Shown here: in pieces, positions 29,113 to 38,104 of the stretch
Position numbering within the stretch: position 1 is the stretch's first letter
Layout: every line of letters starts with the position of its first letter
Source of the DNA: Colwellia sp. MB02u-6
GTDB taxonomy: Bacteria; Pseudomonadota; Gammaproteobacteria; Enterobacterales; Alteromonadaceae
Length of the DNA: 64,000 bases
NCBI RefSeq assembly: GCF_014077095.1
Contig: NZ_JACGVG010000029.1
Coordinates: 127,625 to 191,624, forward strand
Reading direction: 5' to 3'
The notes under the pieces: model-generated
Told to the model about the DNA's origin: nothing
What the model saw: the letters and a program-made list of their open reading frames with translations, nothing else
The model's database searches: none
Position numbers and translations under genes: made by a program

Positions 29113-29218
29113 AGTTGTAAACTCCATTAACACTCAGTTGTTGACTAATTTTATAGAGTGATTTCAATTAAACTAATCAATTCGATTCAGTCTAGCTTTT
29201 AAAAGCTTATTTTTCTGT

Positions 29219-29470
29219 TCAAGCTTTTTTCTCTTTCATTAAATCTATGACTAAACTAATGGCGACCCAGTCAATTAAAAGTTGTTGGTTTAATTTAATG
29301 GCTTTTTTGATCCAATGAGCACTCTCCAAATCAAAAATCCATTCTGAATCTTGACTCTCTGTTATAGGAGCAGCAATGCCGTATTCAACTATTTCTATTA
29401 TGATGTTTTTTTCAATACCGGCTATTTCACACAACTCATTAACTGATATATGTAAGCTTATGTCTGTCAT
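29219..29470 (-). CDS. cbpM: CbpM-like chaperone modulator
   Basis: An 83-residue protein of the CbpM/MerR-HTH-like family, with ISVNELCEIAGIE near the start and SAHWIKKAIKLNQQLLIDWV later, as in E. coli CbpM. CbpM binds the J-domain of CbpA and inhibits both its co-chaperone and DNA-binding activity. It starts 5 nt after the cbpA stop, with the ribosome-binding site GTGGAG inside the cbpA end, so the two are cotranslated. The earlier in-frame GTG at 29485 would destroy that site and is not used here. Confidence 0.85.
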   Translation of the reverse strand: MTDISLHISVNELCEIAGIEKNIIIEIVEYGIAAPITESQDSEWIFDLESAHWIKKAIKLNQQLLIDWVAISLVIDLMKEKKA

Positions 29471-29475
29471 GTTGG

Positions 29476-30420
29476 CTAACTCCACTCTGTTCTGGGGTTA
29501 TACTTTTCTACTTCTGCAAGTTGTTGCCATAACTGTTTTGTTTCAAGGGTAGTTGATGGCGGAATTACAATTTTGATGACGGTAATTAGGTCACCCTGGC
29601 CGGACTTACTATTGAGTCCTTTACCTTTTACTCGCAGTTTTTGACCACTCTGGCAGTTAGCGGGAATGTTGAGCTTAACTTTGCCATCAAGTGTCGGTAT
29701 TTCAATTTTAATACCCAGTGCAGCTTCCCAAGGCGTCAGCGGCACGTTTAATAATAAGTTTGAGCCTTGTACATCAAATAATGGATGTGGCACCAATCTA
29801 ATAATAAGATATAAATCCCCGCTTAACTTATGGTTGCTGCCAGGTGCGCCTTGGCCTTTTAACCTTATTCGCTCATTATCTTTAACCCCTTTAGGCACTT
29901 TCACATTAAGCGATTTTTTGATTTTAGTGAGTTGACCATTGGTGGATGCCGGGACATGATATTCAATGGGTTTAGTGACACCTGAGAGACTTTCTTCTAA
30001 AAAAACTGGTAATTCCATTTCAAAATCTTGGCCTTTAAATAGATCCTCGCTATGAGCTCGTGAGTGTCTTTTAGACTTGGTTCGGTCAGCAAAAAATGAA
30101 TTAAAAAAGTCAGAAAAATCATCATTTTCGTTTGACTGATATTGATTGTTACCGCTCGAAGATTGCCAGTCGGGAGGCACATCAAAACCGTCTGATGAAC
30201 CTGAACCATAGCGTCTCATTTTATCGTACTCGGCTCTTCTTCCCTTATCTTTTAATACTTCGTAGGCTTCAGCTACTTCTTTAAACTTTTCTTCGGCCCC
30301 GGGCTCAGGGTTCTTATCAGGATGATATTTAACGGCTAACTTGCGATAGACTGTTTTGATTTCCTTTAGATCAGCATTTTCAGCCAAACCTAGGATTTTG
30401 TAGTAATCTTTAAATTTCAT
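29476..30420 (-). CDS. cbpA: Curved-DNA-binding co-chaperone CbpA (DnaJ family)
   Basis: The 314-residue protein starts [12 protein letters not shown] like CbpA (MELKDYYAIMGV in E. coli). The J-domain (about 1-70) has the Hsp70-stimulating HPD in [10 protein letters not shown] Gly/Ser/Asn-rich linker with FSDFFNSFF follows, then two C-terminal substrate-binding domains ([19 protein letters not shown] and [11 protein letters not shown]). No zinc-finger is present, which separates it from DnaJ. It should work with DnaK in stationary-phase or stress folding. A perfect FNR box is centred 83 bp upstream of the start. Confidence 0.93.
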   Translation of the reverse strand: MKFKDYYKILGLAENADLKEIKTVYRKLAVKYHPDKNPEPGAEEKFKEVAEAYEVLKDKGRRAEYDKMRRYGSGSSDGFDVPPDWQSSSGNNQYQSNENDDFSDFFNSFFADRTKSKRHSRAHSEDLFKGQDFEMELPVFLEESLSGVTKPIEYHVPASTNGQLTKIKKSLNVKVPKGVKDNERIRLKGQGAPGSNHKLSGDLYLIIRLVPHPLFDVQGSNLLLNVPLTPWEAALGIKIEIPTLDGKVKLNIPANCQSGQKLRVKGKGLNSKSGQGDLITVIKIVIPPSTTLETKQLWQQLAEVEKYNPRTEWS

Positions 30421-30496
30421 TGATTGACCGTGCCCCAAGTTTTGTTGACTTTATATGGCTAGAAGCACCAATTTACACTTTTTTGAAGGCGATATT

Positions 30497-30510
30497 TTGA
30501 TACAAATCAA
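30497..30510. promoter_or_regulatory. FNR/Anr/FixK-type box upstream of cbpA
   Basis: TTGAT-ACAA-ATCAA, a perfect consensus half-site pair, is centred 83 bp before the cbpA ATG, a usual distance for an activator site with a short 5' leader. Confidence 0.75.
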
Positions 30511-30615
30511 GATAACGAATAGTTGTCAGTAGCAGATATCGCTATTTTGCATGCTAAGGCAAAGTTATTGTGTATTGCATCTTTTGAGATAAAACTTGTG
30601 GCCTGCTCAGGTATG

Positions 30616-31071
30616 CTAGATATCCATAAACCTATCAAAATTCATTGATATTCGTTTTTGTTTTTGCCATTGCATATCAGCTAAGTTATTGAAAATGTCT
30701 TTGACTTTGTGCTCATCAACTTGCTCTGCTACGACTTGGTATACTGCTATGAGTTCATCACTCATTTTCATGGATAATTCTAAAATATCATCCATCGATT
30801 GTGTTGACGGATGATATTTTACTATTGGCAGTTTTAAAATTTCTTGATCATTGGCATATTGTAGCCAAGTATCTAAAACACCCGATGGTGTGTTTTTTTC
30901 ATAATTGGCTAGTGATTCCGCTAATTTCTTTTCTTCACTGATCATGTATTCCAACAATAACTGTGTTCTTGGTATATTTTCATCTTTGGCTAATTTTTGA
31001 TAAAAAACAAATAATTGCTGATGGAATTCTTTCGCATGCTTAAGTGCATCTCTGGCGCTTTCAAATCGCAT
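30616..31071 (-). CDS. Small helical protein, possible ferritin-like fold
   Basis: A 151-residue, entirely helical soluble protein with no signal peptide. The spacing of Glu/His/Tyr residues (AKEFHQQLFVFYQKLA, EYMISEEKKLAESLANYE) recalls rubrerythrin/ferritin-like four-helix proteins, but a complete di-iron ExxH set is not clear. I do not recognise a named family. Its start is 69 bp from the centre of a perfect FNR box, so it is very likely oxygen-regulated. A decayed duplicate of its 3' half lies at 27032-27195. Confidence 0.65.
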   Translation of the reverse strand: MRFESARDALKHAKEFHQQLFVFYQKLAKDENIPRTQLLLEYMISEEKKLAESLANYEKNTPSGVLDTWLQYANDQEILKLPIVKYHPSTQSMDDILELSMKMSDELIAVYQVVAEQVDEHKVKDIFNNLADMQWQKQKRISMNFDRFMDI

Positions 31072-31133
31072 AATATTCTCTTTGGTTAAGCCTAGCTGTG
31101 ATCTTTTTTATCATATAAGTGCGCTAATAAACT

Positions 31134-31147
31134 TTGATAATGATCAA
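31134..31147. promoter_or_regulatory. FNR/Anr/FixK-type box upstream of the helical-protein gene
   Basis: TTGAT-AATG-ATCAA, a perfect consensus, centred 69 bp before the start codon at 31071. Confidence 0.75.
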
Positions 31148-31329
31148 GTTTCTAACCGTTAGGCTTTATTTTGCTAAAAAAGGGCAACAATTCAAAAAAA
31201 ATTTAGGATAAGTGACAATAGGTATGAGCTTGACCTTTTTATGTCATGCTTTTTAAAGAACGTTAAAATATGGCAAGGCTGGCGAGAAAATGTTGCACCT
31301 AGCGTGATAATAATAGTTAATTGCGGCGA

Positions 31330-31864
31330 GACTTAATTAATGCCTGTACTGTCAAGTGTTGATGTGTGATGCACAATTCCTGAAAATTGTAAGGTGGCTA
31401 TCATAAGCATACATAAGATGACGCTAGCAAAAATTGAAGCCAGTTGCCTTTGGGTGATTTAAGCCACTAGCAAGCAAAAACCTATTGCGCAAATAGATAA
31501 AACAAGGCGCTGAGCATAAGACCGAAAAAGCTACCATCATTTACTGCGGTAATGTCACCACAACATTAGGATAAATTTTTAGTAATAACTTTAGGTAACG
31601 CGATACTTTTTTAAAAGGGGTGGATTATCAACTACAGCAACACGCTTGAATTCAAACACTGCCAAGGTAGATTCATCTTGCGCTATTAACACAGCCGGCG
31701 TACTTAGTCGTAATATCAATCTGGTCCGCTTCTATTCTTCCGTTACCTGTTGCAATATCAGCAGGCAAATAATGTTTGTTGATATTGCCTGCATTGCCAA
31801 GAAAAAGCTGCAATCACAATAGAACAAGGCTAAACGCCATTAACTTAATGACAGGTTTTTTCAT
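31330..31864 (-). pseudogene. Remnants of an HlyD adaptor and ABC-2 permease operon
   Basis: From ATG 31864 leftward the frame reads MKKPVIKLMAFSLVLL, a TGA stop, then NKHYLPADIATGNGRIEADQ and IDITTKYAG, the start of an HlyD/YhiI-type membrane fusion protein. It shifts frame and ends in stops near 31590. Further left, at about 31465-31330, a frame gives QRQLASIFASVILCML and ATLQFSGIVHHTSTLDSTG. This resembles the C-terminal part of YhhJ/RbbA-type ABC-2 permeases (QFSGMIDPVSSLEGAG pattern). The order matches the E. coli yhiI-rbbA-yhhJ unit with most of the middle lost. Confidence 0.5.
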
Positions 31865-32202
31865 CATTCATTTTCATAAAAGGGAGTGTCTATAATTGTT
31901 ATATTGAATCAGCGGCAACTAGCATGTATTGAGGGATTTTTTGATCTGCAATATTTGGCTTGTAATGTGCGCTTTAAGTGTTGAGATCGAACAAACTCTA
32001 CCTTATCCCACTAAGCACCTAAATGATCACTGTAGATGCAGCTCATTGTCTTAAATAAAAATCTTCAGAATAGGTAATCCCTATTGGTATAAGTACAAAC
32101 CACAGTGTTTTAGAGGGAATCCCCAATGGCTAAGTCATAAAATTCTTCTATCATTACTTGCAATCACCATAAACAATTAAGTTTGTATCAAAAGGATTTA
32201 GC

Positions 32203-32730
32203 ATGACTGAAAAATTGACCAGCGATCATAGAAACGTGGCTATTGGCGATCTTGAGATCACCATCCGGCCCATCACTCCTGAAGACAAACACTTAGAAGC
32301 ATCTTTTGTAAAAAAGTTATCGATGCAAACAAAGTACGAACGATTCTTTGAAGGTATAAAAGAACTATCGCCTTCAATGTTGAATGTGCTGAGTAATATC
32401 GATTATGTAGATACCATGGCTTATATCGCGACTATTAACACTGCAGAAGGCGAAAAAGAAATTGGCATGTGTCGCTACTCGGCTGACAAAGTGCCGGGCG
32501 AAAGTGAAATGGCAATAACTGTTGCAGATGATTACCCCTATGAGGATGTTGCGACTGTGTTACTGCACTCGTTGTTTGAGCATGCAAAGGCGAATAATAT
32601 AAAACGTCTTTTTTCAATTGAACTAAGCAGTAATAATCGCATACGCAAATTAGCTGAACGTCTGGGGATGTCTGCTAAAGTTCATCCAGAAGACGCGACT
32701 TTGATCGTGTATTCATTGCTGTTAAAGTAA
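32203..32730 (+). CDS. GNAT-family acetyltransferase (Pat-like domain)
   Basis: This 175-residue protein begins its domain with LEITIRPITPEDKHLEASFV and SMQTKYERFFEGIKELSP, as in the GNAT domain fused to NDP-forming acyl-CoA synthetase proteins (PatZ/Pka type), but here it stands alone. IGMCRYSADKVPGESEMAIT and the helix EHAKANNIKRLFSIELSSN form the acetyl-CoA fold. Pat-type enzymes acetylate lysines of acetyl-CoA synthetase and other metabolic proteins. AGGA precedes the start. It converges with acetate kinase, leaving 5 bp. A regulatory link to acetyl-phosphate or acetyl-CoA metabolism is a reasonable inference. Confidence 0.85.
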   Translation: MTEKLTSDHRNVAIGDLEITIRPITPEDKHLEASFVKKLSMQTKYERFFEGIKELSPSMLNVLSNIDYVDTMAYIATINTAEGEKEIGMCRYSADKVPGESEMAITVADDYPYEDVATVLLHSLFEHAKANNIKRLFSIELSSNNRIRKLAERLGMSAKVHPEDATLIVYSLLLK

Positions 32731-32735
32731 CTCGT

Positions 32736-33923
32736 TTAGCGACCTATGAGTAATTTTTGGGTCGCTTGGGCGATCATAACTTCTTCGTTTGTTGGTATTA
32801 CCAGCACCTTAACGCTTGAGTCACCTTGGCTAATAACGCTTTTATTCTGATTATTTTTATTTTCATCTAAAATCAACCCAAGCCAAGTTAAGTGCTGACA
32901 AATTTGTGCGCGTATGGGGGCTGATTTTTCGCCAATACCGGCAGTAAACACAATGGCATCAATGCCACATAAGGTGCTAACTAGAGCAGCAAGTTCACGA
33001 GCGGCGCGATAACAAAACAAGTCAATGGCTTGTTTTGCCTGTGGGTCGTTACTTTGTTGTAGTACTTGCATGTTACTGCTAATACCCGAAACCCCCAGTA
33101 GTCCAGACTCGTTATAGAGCATGTGTTCTACGTCATCGACACTCATTTTATAATGGCGTAAAAGGTGGATAACAACACCGGCATCAAGACTGCCACAACG
33201 TTGCCCCATCATTAGACCATCAAGCGCTGTAAAGCCCATAGTTGTTGCTACGCTTTGTCTTTGCTTTAAGGCGCACATACTCGCGCCGTTGCCTAGATGA
33301 GCGACAATAACCCGTCCTGTGGCAAGTGTGCCCAAATATTGCGGTAAACAGCTAGCAATATACTGATAAGAAAGACCATGAAATCCATAACGAATAATGC
33401 CTTTGTCACTATATTCGCGCGGTAGGGCAAATAGCTTTGCAAGCTTGGGTTGTGTCGAATGAAAACTGGTATCAAAACAAGCTACTTGGGGTAATTTAGG
33501 GGCCCAGTTGGAAATGGCTTCAATAGCGGCAAGGTTATGCGATTGATGCAGTGGCGCCAGTGGTATCAGTATTTTTAAGCGTTCAATCATGCTGACCGTA
33601 AGTTTTGTTGGCGTTAAAAAGTCGCGACCGCCATGTACCACACGATGACCAACAGCTTTAATTTTATAACCTTGGTCATGATGATTAAGCCACTCAAGCA
33701 GCCATTTTATTAGCGCTCCATGTGTCGTTTGATCATTAAATGCATCAAGGTCGTTGTCGGTTAAATCACTGCCTTTAGCGTCTATGGCATAAAGTGTCGG
33801 CTTTTGACCAATATTGACGACTTTACCACTGAGTAATACCTGCGAACTAGGTGTGGCAAAGCTATAAAGCGCAAACTTGATGCTCGACGATCCTGCGTTA
33901 ATAACCAGTATCGCATCGTTCAT
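32736..33923 (-). CDS. ackA: Acetate kinase
   Basis: The 395-residue enzyme has the family's N-terminal NAGSSSIKF, the VGHRVVHGG block with the active-site His, GFHGLSYQYIA and the C-terminal FTAGIGEKSAP nucleotide-binding block. It makes ATP from acetyl phosphate (or a longer acyl phosphate) and ADP. Its ATG overlaps the phosphotransacylase stop as TAATG, so the two are translationally coupled. Together they form a substrate-level phosphorylation module, fed by acyl-CoA. It is the last gene of the four-gene phaC operon. Confidence 0.93.
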   Translation of the reverse strand: MNDAILVINAGSSSIKFALYSFATPSSQVLLSGKVVNIGQKPTLYAIDAKGSDLTDNDLDAFNDQTTHGALIKWLLEWLNHHDQGYKIKAVGHRVVHGGRDFLTPTKLTVSMIERLKILIPLAPLHQSHNLAAIEAISNWAPKLPQVACFDTSFHSTQPKLAKLFALPREYSDKGIIRYGFHGLSYQYIASCLPQYLGTLATGRVIVAHLGNGASMCALKQRQSVATTMGFTALDGLMMGQRCGSLDAGVVIHLLRHYKMSVDDVEHMLYNESGLLGVSGISSNMQVLQQSNDPQAKQAIDLFCYRAARELAALVSTLCGIDAIVFTAGIGEKSAPIRAQICQHLTWLGLILDENKNNQNKSVISQGDSSVKVLVIPTNEEVMIAQATQKLLIGR

Positions 33924-35314
33924 TATATAGTCTTCTTAGTATAATCGACATAGCGCTGAGCTAACACACAAGAGGCAAGTCGTGAAAGCGTTCCGTCGGC
34001 CCGACTGGTTAAAATTATGGGTACTGTCGCTCCAAGTACAATACCGGCAGATTCTGCACCCGCTAAATATATCAGCTGTTTAGCGATCATGTTGCCAGCT
34101 TCTAAGTCGGGTGCTACTAAAATGTCGGCGTCACCGGCAACCTCTGATATCAGCTCTTTGGCCGCCGCAGCAGATTTTGAAATAGCGTTGTCAAATGCTA
34201 AGGGTCCATCGATTATACCGCCCGTTATTTGCTTGCGGTCAGCCATTTTGCATAATCCAGCGGCGTCTAGGGTTGAAAGTATTTTTGAATTAACCGTTTC
34301 AACCGCAGATAAAATCGCTACTTTAGGCAGGGGTATGCCTAATGTATGTAGTAAATCGATAGCGTTTTGTACAATGTCACGCTTGGCGTTTAGATCAGGA
34401 GCAATATTGATTGCGGCATCAGTAATAAATAGTGGCTTATGGTAAGTGGGCACGTCTAATGCAAATATATGACTCATTCTGCGTTCAGTGCGTAAGCCCT
34501 TGCTTTTATGTAGTATAGCTTGCATTAATTCATCGGTATGCAATTTACCTTTCATGATGGCATCCACATTATGTTTTCGCACTTCTTCAACCGCAATTTC
34601 CGCTGCAGCATGACTATGTGGTGCCTCAATTATTTTTATGCCAGCCAAACTGCATCCAGCCTCGCCTGCCACCGCAATAATTTTATCTTTAGGGCCAATC
34701 AAAATGGGCTCAATAACACCTTGGCTTTTCGCCTCAATGGCCCCGAGTAATGATATTTCATCGCAAGGGTGCACCACTGCCACTCTAATGGGAGCAATAT
34801 CTTTGGTTGATTCAAGTAGTTTCTGATAATGCGCGCCGTGTTCATGTAAATGCACTTCAGGTAATATCACTCTGGGTCGGCGTACTTTCTCGCTTGGCGC
34901 TATAACCCTAGCTTCGCCTATGATAACGCACTCGCCGTCCTGATTTAGGCATTCACATTTAAGCAAGACCTGTTTTTTGTCAGCAATTTTTTCTTTCACT
35001 GTTACTCTTACCAATACCTTGTCACCAATGCTAACCGGACGACGAAAACTTAAAGATTGATTCAAATAAATGGTACCTGGACCTGGTAATTGCGTACCCA
35101 ATACGGCTGAAATAAGCGCACCACCCCACATACCATGGGCAATCACTTTATGGAAAATATCCGCTTTTGCATATTCTAAGTCAACATGGGCAGGGTTAAC
35201 GTCGCCTGACATGACGGCAAACAATTCAATATCTTGCGGTTTAAGTACCCGAGTAAGTTCTGCTATGTCGCCGACAGCTATTTCATCAAAGGTCTTGTTT
35301 TCAATATATTCCAT
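33923..35314 (-). CDS. MaoC-like hydratase fused to phosphate acetyl/butyryltransferase
   Basis: The 463-residue protein has two domains. Residues 1-140 form a MaoC/hot-dog hydratase, with FAVMSGDVNPAHVDLEYA as the catalytic Asp-His segment. Residues 150-463 form a PTA/PTB domain that moves an acyl group from CoA to phosphate (VAVVHPCDEISLLGAI, ILTSRADGTLSRLASC). I start at ATG 35314, since 27 upstream codons lie beside and within the fabI end and lack similarity. Fusion of an enoyl-CoA hydratase with a phosphotransacylase points to oxidation or shunting of short hydroxyacyl- or enoyl-CoA, such as PHA intermediates, to an acyl phosphate for AckA. Confidence 0.9.
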   Translation of the reverse strand: MEYIENKTFDEIAVGDIAELTRVLKPQDIELFAVMSGDVNPAHVDLEYAKADIFHKVIAHGMWGGALISAVLGTQLPGPGTIYLNQSLSFRRPVSIGDKVLVRVTVKEKIADKKQVLLKCECLNQDGECVIIGEARVIAPSEKVRRPRVILPEVHLHEHGAHYQKLLESTKDIAPIRVAVVHPCDEISLLGAIEAKSQGVIEPILIGPKDKIIAVAGEAGCSLAGIKIIEAPHSHAAAEIAVEEVRKHNVDAIMKGKLHTDELMQAILHKSKGLRTERRMSHIFALDVPTYHKPLFITDAAINIAPDLNAKRDIVQNAIDLLHTLGIPLPKVAILSAVETVNSKILSTLDAAGLCKMADRKQITGGIIDGPLAFDNAISKSAAAAKELISEVAGDADILVAPDLEAGNMIAKQLIYLAGAESAGIVLGATVPIILTSRADGTLSRLASCVLAQRYVDYTKKTI

Positions 35315-35327
35315 GATATTTTCTCGT

Positions 35328-36092
35328 TTAAGCCAATACGTGATAACCAGCATCAACAAAGGTAATATTGCCGGTAACACTTTTAGCTGCGTCACTTACA
35401 AGGCCGGTGGCTATGTTGCCTACATCTTCGATAGTGACTAGTTGGCGCTTAGGTGCTCGCGCTCTTGCGTCATTGATCAGTTCGTCAAAAAAAGCAATGC
35501 CAGAGGCTGCGCGTGTTTGTAATGGGCCCGGAGAAAGCGCATTAACTCGAATACCTGCTGGGCCAAGTTCGGCCGCTAAATAACGTACCGACGACTCCAA
35601 CGCTGCTTTTACTGGCCCCATAATATTGTAATGTTTGACCACTTTTTCTGCGCCATAGTAACTAACCGTGAGTAAGCAGCCGCCATTTTTCATTAAAGGT
35701 TCTGCTTTACGTGCCATACGAATAAAAGAATGGCAAGAGATATCCATTGCCTGAGAAAAGCCTATTCGAGAACAATCAGTGACCCGCCCATGTAAGTCGT
35801 CTTTTGGGCAATAGGCAATTGAATGTAAAATAAAATCTAATTCGCCCCAAGTTGAAGCAATACGCTGAAAAACAGCATCAAGTTGGCTGTCATCTTGCAC
35901 ATCCAGTGGTAACAACATTTCAGCGTTAACCTCAGTTGCCACGGGTTCGACATAGGCTTTACTTTTTTCATTAATATAGGTGATAGCGAGTTTTGCACCT
36001 GCTAATGAAAATGCCTTAGCACAGCCTGCTGCGATAGATTGCTCATTGGCAATACCTACAACTAACCCTCGTTTTCCTTCGAGTATCTTCAT
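35328..36092 (-). CDS. fabI: Enoyl-ACP reductase, FabI type
   Basis: A 254-residue short-chain dehydrogenase-fold protein with the FabI start GKRGLVVGIANEQSIAAGCA and the catalytic pair Y155 and K162 in HYNIMGPVKAAL, one residue before E. coli Y156/K163. GAGGAAA precedes ATG 36092; the 28 in-frame upstream codons are in the phaC-fabI spacer and are not used. FabI reduces enoyl-ACP with NADH. In this operon it may act on enoyl-CoA or serve as a stress copy; residues such as PKDDLHGR in place of E. coli GDQLDGD mark it as a separate branch. Confidence 0.88.
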   Translation of the reverse strand: MKILEGKRGLVVGIANEQSIAAGCAKAFSLAGAKLAITYINEKSKAYVEPVATEVNAEMLLPLDVQDDSQLDAVFQRIASTWGELDFILHSIAYCPKDDLHGRVTDCSRIGFSQAMDISCHSFIRMARKAEPLMKNGGCLLTVSYYGAEKVVKHYNIMGPVKAALESSVRYLAAELGPAGIRVNALSPGPLQTRAASGIAFFDELINDARARAPKRQLVTIEDVGNIATGLVSDAAKSVTGNITFVDAGYHVLA

Positions 36093-36111
36093 CTTGATTT
36101 TCCTCAAGCTT

Positions 36112-37845
36112 TTAGTTTTGCAATATATAAGTGCCAGGAGCATCACACAGTACACTAATTTTTTTGTTTGGCGCACCCATGGTAGGTGGGGCAGTTAATT
36201 TACTGGAATGGTTATGCAGCCACTTTGTTAACTCTGGCCACCACGACCCCTCATGATGTGTTTGCTTAGCTTCCCAGCTGTTTGGGTCAGTATATTTAGC
36301 ATCTTTTTTAGTGGTGGCTATTTGGTAACTTCTGCGTGGATGCCCAGGCTCGCTCACTATGCCGGCATTATGACCACCGCTGGTTAACAAAAAGGTAATG
36401 TCATTATCACTCAATAAATGAAATTTATAGACTGATTTCCAAGGGGCAACATGGTCTTTTTGCGTGCCAACAACAAATGCAGGAGCGCGAATATCAGAAA
36501 TAGAAATGGGTTTATCGTCTACAAGATAGCGACCTTCAGTCAGGTCATTATCTAAAAATAGCTTACGTAAGTATTGTGAATGCATTTTATACGGCATACG
36601 AGTGGTGTCGAAATTCCACGCCATTAAGTCGTTAACCGGTGTGCGTTTACCCATTAAATAATCATGTACCATGCGCGACCAAATCAAGTCATTTGAGCGC
36701 AGTAATTGAAAAGCGCCCGACATTTGCTTAGCGTCTAAATAGCCTTGTTCCCACATCATGTCTTCTAAAAAGCTAACCTGGCTTTCATTAATGAATAACA
36801 TTAATTCACCGGCTTCTGAAAAATCAACTTGAGTGGCCAACAATGAAAGTGATTGAATTCTATCGTCACCGTCTCTAGACATGGCAGCCGCGGCTATTGA
36901 AAGCAAAGTACCGCCTAAGCAATAACCAATACCATGGACTTTTGCTTTACTGGTGATTTTACCTATGGTATCGATGGCATCCATAACGCCATACTTGCGG
37001 TAATCAGCCATGCCTAAATCACGGTCGTCTTGGTCTGGGTTTTTCCATGAGACCATAAACACGCTAAATCCTTGCTCGGTTAGGTATTTTACTAGCGAGT
37101 TTTGAGCTGATAAATCAAGAATGTAGTATTTCATGATCCATGCCGGGACGATTAGAATGGGCTCTGGACGCACCTGCTCTGTTACGGGTTCATATTGAAT
37201 TAGTTCAATTAAGTGGTTGCGATAAACCACCTTACCTGGGGTAACAGCAATATTTTTGCCAACCGTATATTCTTCAGTACCCATAGGTTTTTTATTACCT
37301 ATATTGCGTTGCATGTCGTCTATCAGGTTTTTCATACCCCGGACTAAATTTTTGCCACTTTCTTGTTTAGTTTGTTCCAGTAATTGCGGGTTGGTTAGCA
37401 AGTAATTTGAGGGTGAAAATATATCCAACATTTGCCGAGTGGCAAACTCAACCACATTCTCATGCTGTTGAGTGACACCGTTGACATCGGTTGTTGCATT
37501 TGACCACCACTGCTGGTTGAGTAAAAACGACTGGGATAAAAGATTAAATGGCCACGTTTGCCAACTAGGGTCGCTAAAGCGTTTATCGAAGGGTAAAGGT
37601 ACTATGCAAGGCTGATTTTGACCTTTCTGTGTTGCGCACTCGCTAAGATAGCCTGTGAGTCGAGTAGACTTTCTCGTCGCTTTTTCCATAAGATGAGCTT
37701 GTTTACCTGGCGATAACGCTAAATGAACAGCCCAATCAGCATAGGCCGCCATGAGTGAGCTTGGTGATAACCCTGACGTCAATTTAGACATGGCGGCATG
37801 TAGCGTTTTATCCATAGCATCATATTGCGAATTTTCTTTTTTCAC
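36112..37845 (-). CDS. phaC: Polyhydroxyalkanoate synthase
   Basis: The 577-residue enzyme has the PhaC lipase-like box G-x-C309-L-G-G in HGIGYCLGGT, the catalytic Asp464 in VGTQKDHVAPW and His492 in SGGHNAGIV. It has a class I length. It polymerises 3-hydroxyacyl-CoA into storage polyester granules. It is the first gene of the operon phaC-fabI-(MaoC-PTA)-ackA, with 19 bp to fabI. No phaA, phaB or depolymerase is in the window. This operon pairs carbon storage with acyl-phosphate ATP formation, and similar sets occur in stress/anaerobic islands of other Proteobacteria. Confidence 0.93.
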   Translation of the reverse strand: MKKENSQYDAMDKTLHAAMSKLTSGLSPSSLMAAYADWAVHLALSPGKQAHLMEKATRKSTRLTGYLSECATQKGQNQPCIVPLPFDKRFSDPSWQTWPFNLLSQSFLLNQQWWSNATTDVNGVTQQHENVVEFATRQMLDIFSPSNYLLTNPQLLEQTKQESGKNLVRGMKNLIDDMQRNIGNKKPMGTEEYTVGKNIAVTPGKVVYRNHLIELIQYEPVTEQVRPEPILIVPAWIMKYYILDLSAQNSLVKYLTEQGFSVFMVSWKNPDQDDRDLGMADYRKYGVMDAIDTIGKITSKAKVHGIGYCLGGTLLSIAAAAMSRDGDDRIQSLSLLATQVDFSEAGELMLFINESQVSFLEDMMWEQGYLDAKQMSGAFQLLRSNDLIWSRMVHDYLMGKRTPVNDLMAWNFDTTRMPYKMHSQYLRKLFLDNDLTEGRYLVDDKPISISDIRAPAFVVGTQKDHVAPWKSVYKFHLLSDNDITFLLTSGGHNAGIVSEPGHPRRSYQIATTKKDAKYTDPNSWEAKQTHHEGSWWPELTKWLHNHSSKLTAPPTMGAPNKKISVLCDAPGTYILQN

Positions 37846-38104
37846 TTTATATTCCTTAAATATGTAGTCATCGGCAATTACTGCTGCTTATTTGGTTAAG
37901 TGGCCTTGTATTAGCTTATTTTGCCCAATTAAATTAATGGTGTTTGTCGAACATGCTCAATAATTTAATAAGTATCTATAATTTATCAGCGAATAACTTC
38001 CCTTAACAATTGGTGATTGCCGCACGCACATGTGGATAACCACAATTGGCTCAGGGTTTAAAATTCAATATACTGATTTCATTTTCAAGTTCATTCAGAT
38101 CCTT

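Larger units (their letters stand above)
31072..32202. other. 1.1-kb region of decayed transporter genes
   Basis: Holds the FNR box at 31134 and, on the minus strand, fragments of an HlyD-type adaptor and an ABC-2 permease (see 31330-31864). Nothing coding was recognised at 31870-32200, which should include the promoter of the acetyltransferase gene. Confidence 0.5.
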
